From positions 1 to 10,964 of the forward strand of contig DASQDI010000048.1 of assembly GCA_035634255.1 (NCBI GenBank): a DNA stretch of 10,964 nucleotides. The letters run 5' to 3'. Positions 6,197-10,964 of this stretch are shown piece by piece. The number at the start of each line of letters is the position of its first letter. Position 1 is the stretch's first letter. The stretch comes from DATLMR01 sp035634255. GTDB lineage: Bacteria; Acidobacteriota; Blastocatellia; UBA7656. The position numbers and the translations under genes are program-made. The notes below the pieces were generated by a model that saw nothing but the letters and a program-made list of their open reading frames with translations, was not told the origin of the DNA and searched no databases.

Positions 6197-7798
6197 ATGC
6201 AAAAGTCACATGGTTTTACGGACTACTTCATTGACGGGGAAGGGTTTGTTTCTGCCTCACTTGAAACCGGAGAGGTCAGCCCCGAAACATCTTCAGAAAA
6301 CGAAGCGACCGGCGCCAACCTCCACCATGCTGACCACCAGCCCAAGCTCAGGTTCGGGCGGATGTTTGATAACCTTGACCCGCACAAAGCGGATGACGAT
6401 AAGCTCGTCACACTCGGGCAGGCGATGCTGAACGGCCCGGACCTCGGCGACCATACGGGCCTGCCCGCGGGTTACACATACCTGGCTCAGTTCATCGCAC
6501 ATGACGTTTCATTCGACGAGAATAACAATATCCCGGCGGCCGACGTTGCCGCAGACGGCCTTATTCAATTGCGGACGCCATCCCTGGACCTCGACAGCCT
6601 CTACGGCGAGGGGCCGTATTCGGACGCCGACAGAAGGCTTTATGATGAATACGACTCCGCCAAGCTAAAAATCGGTAAGACGACGGCGGCCAGCCCAGGC
6701 AGCATAGACCGTGAATACTGGAACGACTTGCGCAGAGAGGAGGGCAGTCCCAGGGCGATAATCAAGGACCATCGCAATGACGATAATTTGGCCCTCGCGC
6801 AGACCCACGTGGCATTCATCAAGTTCCATAACAAGGTGGTTGACCTCCTCCGGGATAAGAACCTTTCCGGCAGGGAGCTTTTTGAAGAGGCTCAGAAGAA
6901 GGTGGTTGAGCATTACCAGTGGATAATCCTGGATGATCTGCTGCCGAAGATCGTCGACGTAGAAATCCTGCAGAGGGCCATCGCGAACCGGGCTAACCCC
7001 GAGCACTTCCGGCCGGCTGAGAAGGGAGTGCCTTTCATGCCGGTCGAATTCTCGCTGGCCGCGTTCCGACTCGGACACAGCATGGTGCGCGACACATACG
7101 ATTGGAATCGGGTCTTTCAATCGCCGGACCAGCTCGAAACACACGCGGCAACACTAGCCGACATCGTCCGCCTGACGGGGTTTCGCGGGAACCTAGCCGG
7201 CTCCTTGAAATTGCCTAGCAGCTGGATCATCGACTGGACGCGGTTTTACGATTTCACTGGCCATAACGGGATCGCCAACAACCCGAACTTTAACTGGTCG
7301 AAAAAGATCGACACCACGCTGGTCCGAGCCCTGAAAGACTTCGAGATTTTTTTCCGACACATAAATGAAGAGAGGTTTCGCTCGTTAGCGGTCATCGACT
7401 TAATCCGAGGGAGACGCCTGAAGTTGCCCAGCGGGCAGGAGGTGGCCAGAGCGCTTAAGGTGCCGCCTATGTCTGCGATCCAGCTGACACAATACCCTCA
7501 CGGAGACGTTGTGAGTAAGACCGGTTTTGATAAGGAAACGCCACTCTGGTACTACATTCTCAAAGAGGCGCAGGTGTACAGGCGCGGGGAAAGACTCGGC
7601 CCGGTCGGCAGCTACATCCTCGCCGAGACATTTGTTCAGCTCATACGGGCTAGCCGGATTTCGATCCTCAAAGACGAAAATTTCACTAAAGACGGATATT
7701 TCACCTGGAGACCGGACCTGGGTCAGATAGAGCCGGACAGATTTGCTATGGCGGACCTTCTGGTCTTCGCGCAGGTAGTTAACCCACTTGGAGCATAA
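6197..7798 (+). CDS. Animal-type haem peroxidase family protein (bacterial peroxicin-like)
   Basis: The 533-residue product belongs to the animal haem peroxidase superfamily. Visible signatures are the distal-histidine segment YTYLAQFIAHDVSFDE (His102), the helix RNDDNLALAQTHVAFIKFHN with the likely catalytic Arg193, YQWIILDDLLP, and the proximal-histidine segment EFSLAAFRLGHSMVRD (His294), then NLAGSLKLPSSWIIDW and RGRRLKLPSGQEVA. Compared with myeloperoxidase, the residue before the distal His is Ala101 instead of the haem-ester Asp, while Asp196 replaces the ester Glu. The Asn that normally bonds the proximal His appears as Asp401, if my alignment is right. I chose the ATG at 6197 because AGGAAGGAG (6181-6189) lies 7 bases before it; an in-frame ATG at 6173 would add 8 residues. 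No signal peptide or membrane span is seen, so the enzyme is probably cytoplasmic. It is 20 bases upstream of the next gene and likely co-transcribed. The substrate is unknown. Confidence 0.9.
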   Translation: MQKSHGFTDYFIDGEGFVSASLETGEVSPETSSENEATGANLHHADHQPKLRFGRMFDNLDPHKADDDKLVTLGQAMLNGPDLGDHTGLPAGYTYLAQFIAHDVSFDENNNIPAADVAADGLIQLRTPSLDLDSLYGEGPYSDADRRLYDEYDSAKLKIGKTTAASPGSIDREYWNDLRREEGSPRAIIKDHRNDDNLALAQTHVAFIKFHNKVVDLLRDKNLSGRELFEEAQKKVVEHYQWIILDDLLPKIVDVEILQRAIANRANPEHFRPAEKGVPFMPVEFSLAAFRLGHSMVRDTYDWNRVFQSPDQLETHAATLADIVRLTGFRGNLAGSLKLPSSWIIDWTRFYDFTGHNGIANNPNFNWSKKIDTTLVRALKDFEIFFRHINEERFRSLAVIDLIRGRRLKLPSGQEVARALKVPPMSAIQLTQYPHGDVVSKTGFDKETPLWYYILKEAQVYRRGERLGPVGSYILAETFVQLIRASRISILKDENFTKDGYFTWRPDLGQIEPDRFAMADLLVFAQVVNPLGA

Positions 7799-7818
7799 GA
7801 AACTGAAAGGAGACAAGT

Positions 7819-8184
7819 ATGAGTGCTGATGAAACGAAAACCATAAAGCAAAAGCTAGTCGACATAGAGGCGAAGCATACGAACCTGATCTTCGCCAATG
7901 CCTTAGCGGACCTGGCAGTTAAGGCTGTCGTTGAAGGCTCAACGTCCGACGCCTGGAGGGAGTATATGATACAGATCGTCGGCACCGACGCCCCAAGACA
8001 ATTGGCGCGGCTGACACTTCAGGACGAACAAAAAGACGAGCCATATGTGCGAACTAATGTCGCCTACATAGTCTCGAACGCGATCTGCGGGGCCGGCACG
8101 ACGCTCCCGACCAGCGGCAGGGTAACGAATATCGATGAGGGGGTTCCGCCCGAGAAATTCGTGGCACCGCCCCCGCCTGCTTAA
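7819..8184 (+). CDS. 121-residue protein of unknown family, possible substrate of the adjacent lyase-kinase
   Basis: I do not recognise this family. The start is clear: AAGGAG lies just before the ATG, 20 bases after the peroxidase stop. The N-terminal half is predicted to be helical (KQKLVDIEAKHTNLIFANAL, then ADLAVKAVVEG). Residues 65-68 read LTLQ, like the LxLQ-type motif in class III lanthipeptide leaders. The C-terminal third is less structured, with Ser86, a single Cys90 (SNAIC), Thr94/95, Thr98, Ser99, Thr103 and a proline tail APPPPA. There is no signal peptide or membrane span. Its position between a haem peroxidase and a lyase-kinase suggests an accessory subunit or a modified substrate. 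As a precursor peptide it is long, and one Cys would permit at most one thioether ring. The gene is convincing; the function is a hypothesis. Confidence 0.75.
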   Translation: MSADETKTIKQKLVDIEAKHTNLIFANALADLAVKAVVEGSTSDAWREYMIQIVGTDAPRQLARLTLQDEQKDEPYVRTNVAYIVSNAICGAGTTLPTSGRVTNIDEGVPPEKFVAPPPPA

Positions 8185-8319
8185 GCGCGGCTCAAAGGCT
8201 GGCTGTCACAATCAGGCGCGGGGAGGCTTTGTAGATGGCTGCCTCCGGACGGCGCTGGGGCGGTAGTTTTGGCGTGGCCGCGACCATTCTCGCCTGGCCG
8301 CAAAACGAACGATCTCTTT

Positions 8320-9819
8320 ATGAGCACAAGCGGGCGCAAGGAAGTAATCCAATCCGATTCACCTTACCACGGCGCGGGTGCGGTTGCTCAATCGCACGAG
8401 AGGTCGTGGCAGGAGCTTTGCGCCCGCTTCCTGCCCCTGACCTCGGCCGGTTCGCAATGGCGGTACAGCCGAGAAACTGCTCCGGGTGACCCGCAACAAG
8501 GATGGAAGCTGCATCTTTCCGCGACCGTCCTCACAGCCTGTGAAGCCATGCGGCGGGTCGCCCCTTTCTTGCAAGGCCGCCAAGTCCTCTTCAAGGCCCC
8601 CCGCTCTCTGGATGAATTGGTCAAGATCAACTGCGGCCTTTATTACGGGTATAGCCAGGCCGGGAAGTTCATCACTGTTTACCCCCGAAACGATCAGGAG
8701 GCGGTCTCGCTCGCGCGCGAATTGCACAAACTCACCGAAGGCATGCCCGCCCCGTTAGTGCCATTCGATTTAGAATTACGGCCGGGCAGCTGCGTCTATT
8801 ATCGCTACGGCTCATTCGAGCACCTTGATATGGAGAATGCCGACGGCGTGCGCATCCCTGCGATGCGACATCCGAACGGAGGCTTAGTACCTGACTTGCG
8901 CGAGTCAGCGACCGCGAAGCCCGATTGGGTCTCTGACCCATTCATCGGCGAGCGGCGGCGCAGAAATAATGAGACCCCTGACAGCCCTCTAAAGAATACC
9001 TACAGGGTATTTCGGGCGCTGGCTCAAAGGGGGAAAGGGGGTGTCTACCAGGCCATAGACCTCAGCGTCAATCCGCCGCGCCTCTGCGTTATTAAGGAGG
9101 GCCGTCGCGATGGCGAAGTCGGTTGGGATGGCCGTGATGGTTACTGGCGGGTGAAGAATGAGGAACAAGCCCTGGGGCGTCTCCGGGCATCGGGTGTCAA
9201 TGTTCCGCGCATCTACTCATCCTTTGAGGTGGAAGGCAATTACTACCTTGTAACGGAGTTCATCGAAGGCAACAGCCTGCAGGCAGTCCTTAAGAAAAGG
9301 CTGAGGCGTCTGACGATTCCTCGGGTCCTGCACTTCGGCAACACGATCTCACTCATCGTCTCTCAGATACACTCGGCCGGTTGGGCCTGGCGAGACTGTA
9401 AGCCCTCCAACCTCATACTAACGAAACGAGGGGAGCTGAGGCCGCTGGACTTCGAAGGCGCGTGCCCTGTCGATTGCCCCGACCCTCTGATGTGGAGCAC
9501 GCCCGAATTCTCCCCACCTGAGTCCGAAGTAATATGCCGCACGTCGTCCAGGGCCCCGGAAGACGTCTACGCCATCGGGGCGATAATCTACCTTTTGTTA
9601 ACCGGAAGGCTGCCGCAGTCTCCCGGCCCGCCCCCGGCCTCGGGCCTGAGACGAAACGCTCCTCCGCTAGTGTGCGCCATTATTTCCGAACTCCTTGCGC
9701 CCGACCCGAAGCAGAGGCCCAGCGCACAAATCGCGGCGCTTAGATTCGGGCTCGCCCTGTCACCGGTCGAGGCTCGGCCGGAATCTCACCTCGGCCACGT
9801 TTTGACTTCGGTCCGCTAG
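8320..9819 (+). CDS. LanKC/LanL-like phosphoSer/Thr lyase domain fused to Ser/Thr-type kinase, lacking the LanC cyclase
   Basis: Residues about 45-170 resemble the lyase domain of class III/IV lanthipeptide synthetases: GWKLHLSATVL, RQVLFKAPRSLDELVK, AGKFITVYPRNDQEAV, YYRYGSF. Lys63-x-His65 and Lys92 fit the Lys-x-His and general-base Lys of OspF/SpvC-type phosphothreonine lyases. Residues about 227-475 are a kinase: glycine loop LAQRGKGGVYQAID, VIK Lys259, Glu281/282, WRDCKPSN (Asp359, Lys361, Asn364) replacing HRDLKxxN, DFE (Asp377) replacing DFG, and a TPEFSPPE activation-loop end. Known LanKC proteins have some 850 residues with a C-terminal cyclase; this one stops about 25 residues after the kinase. 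The start is uncertain: the ATG at 8320 has no ribosome site, and a TTG at 8269 would add 17 residues. It shares strand and close spacing with the two preceding genes. It may phosphorylate and eliminate Ser/Thr to dehydro-residues, or act only as a kinase. Confidence 0.82.
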   Translation: MSTSGRKEVIQSDSPYHGAGAVAQSHERSWQELCARFLPLTSAGSQWRYSRETAPGDPQQGWKLHLSATVLTACEAMRRVAPFLQGRQVLFKAPRSLDELVKINCGLYYGYSQAGKFITVYPRNDQEAVSLARELHKLTEGMPAPLVPFDLELRPGSCVYYRYGSFEHLDMENADGVRIPAMRHPNGGLVPDLRESATAKPDWVSDPFIGERRRRNNETPDSPLKNTYRVFRALAQRGKGGVYQAIDLSVNPPRLCVIKEGRRDGEVGWDGRDGYWRVKNEEQALGRLRASGVNVPRIYSSFEVEGNYYLVTEFIEGNSLQAVLKKRLRRLTIPRVLHFGNTISLIVSQIHSAGWAWRDCKPSNLILTKRGELRPLDFEGACPVDCPDPLMWSTPEFSPPESEVICRTSSRAPEDVYAIGAIIYLLLTGRLPQSPGPPPASGLRRNAPPLVCAIISELLAPDPKQRPSAQIAALRFGLALSPVEARPESHLGHVLTSVR

Positions 9820-9849
9820 CATGGCCCGGCGACAGTGCCTCGCCAGCGG

Positions 9850-10964
9850 TCACTGAGGAAGGTTGGCGCATCGGGCAAGCTCGACGAATCCAGGGTCTGA
9901 CCGAATGCCATCAAGAAATGGATCGATCAACAGAAGGGGCAGTGTCGCGAAACGGTCTCGGCATGCCTCCCCCAACAACGCGAAAGCTCGGTCTTTATCA
10001 TCAAGCCCCAGATAAATAATCGCTTGCTCCTGAGGGGGGACAATCGGGTACTTTGATCTGTCACCGATCTCATTCAGGATTCTTAGCGCATCGGCCCTTC
10101 TGCCGACTCTGGCGTAAACGTAACCTAGCGGCGCGGCGGCAAAGAGCCTGTCCTTCTCATATACTTTTTCGAGCGAATTGATGGATTCCTGGTACAGCCC
10201 CTGTCGCTCATAGACGTAGCTAAGCAGGTATAATGCTTTCAGATCATTAGGATTCTCATCGAGCATTTTACGGAAGAGATTGACGGCCACGTCGTACCGC
10301 CGCGCGTAATAATAGGCGCGGGCAAGATTCAAGTCCGAGAGCGGGGAGAGGGGGTCTAGCTCTTTAGCCTTTTCAGCGGCGGCTATCGAATCGTTTGAAT
10401 GCCCCATCAGCGCTAAAAGATTAGAGTACCAAAAATATGCCGGCGCGTAATTCGGATTCAGCCTGATGGCCTGCTTGAACTCCTTCTCGGCCCCGGCCCA
10501 GTTCCATTCGTGCCTGAAGTGGTACACCCCCAGAGAAGTGCGCGCTTCGCAGAGTGTATCGTCGATCCCCAGAGCTGTCTCCGCGGCGAACCGCGCTTTC
10601 GACATCGCCTCTTTCGTCGGCAATGGGCCGTACGCCACTGTGCTGAGAATCAGATAGCAGTCTGCCAATCCGGAGTATGCCTCCGCGTAGGCTGCGTCCA
10701 GGTCGATGGCTTGGTCAAAGAACGAGATCGCCTTTTGAATGTTCTCCTTATCCCTCTTCCTCCAGCAATGGCGCCCCCGGATATACATTTTGTAAGCTTC
10801 GGCGTTGTCGGTCTGATGGGTCGCTAAGAACTTGCGCTCATCCCTGCTCAAAGGGAGTTTTAACTTGTAGGTTATTTGACCGGAGAGATTATCCAATAGT
10901 TCCAGCATCTTCTCGGGTTCGACCACATACTGCCGCTGCCACAATTGCGACCCGTCCTCCGTCC
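9850..10964 (-). CDS. TPR-repeat protein, C-terminal part (5' end beyond window)
   Basis: The minus-strand frame is open from the right edge to the TGA at 9852-9850, giving about 370 residues. The first visible residues, TEDGSQLWQRQYVV, are the end of a TolB/FlgO-like alpha/beta domain (usual motif DGSxLW) that in related proteins precedes TPRs. At least six TPR units follow, e.g. ISFFDQAIDLDAAYAEAYSG, AEKEFKQAIRLNPNYAPAYF, AVNLFRKMLDENPNDLKALY and QESINSLEKVYEKDR. The C-terminus (RFATLPLLLIDPFLDGIRSD) is also typical. Full-length family members usually begin with a CadC-type DNA-binding domain, a Ser/Thr kinase or an adenylate cyclase domain, with a membrane span between; which one applies here cannot be seen. 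TPRs mediate protein-protein contacts. The gene converges on the kinase gene with 30 bases between stops. The call is firm, the specific role open. Confidence 0.88.
   Translation of the reverse strand, partial: TEDGSQLWQRQYVVEPEKMLELLDNLSGQITYKLKLPLSRDERKFLATHQTDNAEAYKMYIRGRHCWRKRDKENIQKAISFFDQAIDLDAAYAEAYSGLADCYLILSTVAYGPLPTKEAMSKARFAAETALGIDDTLCEARTSLGVYHFRHEWNWAGAEKEFKQAIRLNPNYAPAYFWYSNLLALMGHSNDSIAAAEKAKELDPLSPLSDLNLARAYYYARRYDVAVNLFRKMLDENPNDLKALYLLSYVYERQGLYQESINSLEKVYEKDRLFAAAPLGYVYARVGRRADALRILNEIGDRSKYPIVPPQEQAIIYLGLDDKDRAFALLGEACRDRFATLPLLLIDPFLDGIRSDPGFVELARCANLPQ

Noticed and set aside
6665..7144. Minus-strand frame of 159 codons inside the peroxidase gene
   Set aside because: It is a shadow of the peroxidase reading frame, whose catalytic motifs are clear over the same bases.
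8235..8489. 84-codon plus-strand frame with a good Shine-Dalgarno site overlapping the lyase-kinase start
   Set aside because: Its product shows no recognisable features and it overlaps a well-supported domain-bearing frame. It is kept only as a start-site puzzle in the findings, not as a gene.
9828..9844. GGCGA-N7-TCGCC hairpin between the convergent kinase and TPR genes, considered as a bidirectional terminator
   Set aside because: The stem has only five pairs and no T tract on either side; support is too weak.

Overview
The window looks like a chromosomal segment of a moderately GC-rich Gram-negative bacterium, most likely an acidobacterium (Acidobacteriota, perhaps the Blastocatellia side). 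This rests on three gene types seen together: a very large TonB-dependent receptor with an N-terminal carboxypeptidase-regulatory-like domain, a TPR protein of the 'DGSQLW' type, and a zinc-ribbon/NHL membrane protein. The assignment comes from family knowledge and was not checked by a search.

Layout. Positions 1-2559 (minus) hold the first 853 codons of a TonB-dependent outer-membrane receptor that runs off the left edge. Upstream of it, 2560-2787 is rich in dyad symmetry and probably carries operators. Positions 2788-3762 (minus) encode a GntR-type regulator with a long, unusual C-terminal domain, the obvious candidate for controlling the receptor. Positions 3796-4370 are mostly non-coding and contain a decayed fragment of a short-chain dehydrogenase on the minus strand. 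At 4371-5513 (plus) is a zinc-ribbon, single-membrane-span, NHL beta-propeller protein that appears to be expressed from a leaderless promoter. A roughly 680-base non-coding stretch (5514-6196) follows, with several palindromes and a short tandem repeat.

The most interesting part is the plus-strand cluster at 6197-9819: an animal-type haem peroxidase, a 121-residue protein of unknown family, and a protein kinase whose N-terminal half resembles the phosphoSer/phosphoThr lyase domain of class III/IV lanthipeptide synthetases (LanKC/LanL) but which ends without the LanC-like cyclase domain. The short spacing suggests an operon. A working hypothesis is a RiPP-like or protein-modifying system: the 121-residue protein, which carries an LxLQ motif and a Ser/Thr-containing tail with one Cys, would be phosphorylated and dehydrated by the lyase-kinase, and the peroxidase would act as a cytoplasmic oxidative partner. 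This is inference; what the sequence shows is the domain content and the gene order.

The right edge (9850-10964, minus) is the C-terminal part of a TPR protein, convergent with the kinase gene. I saw no tRNA, rRNA, CRISPR array, insertion sequence or replication origin.
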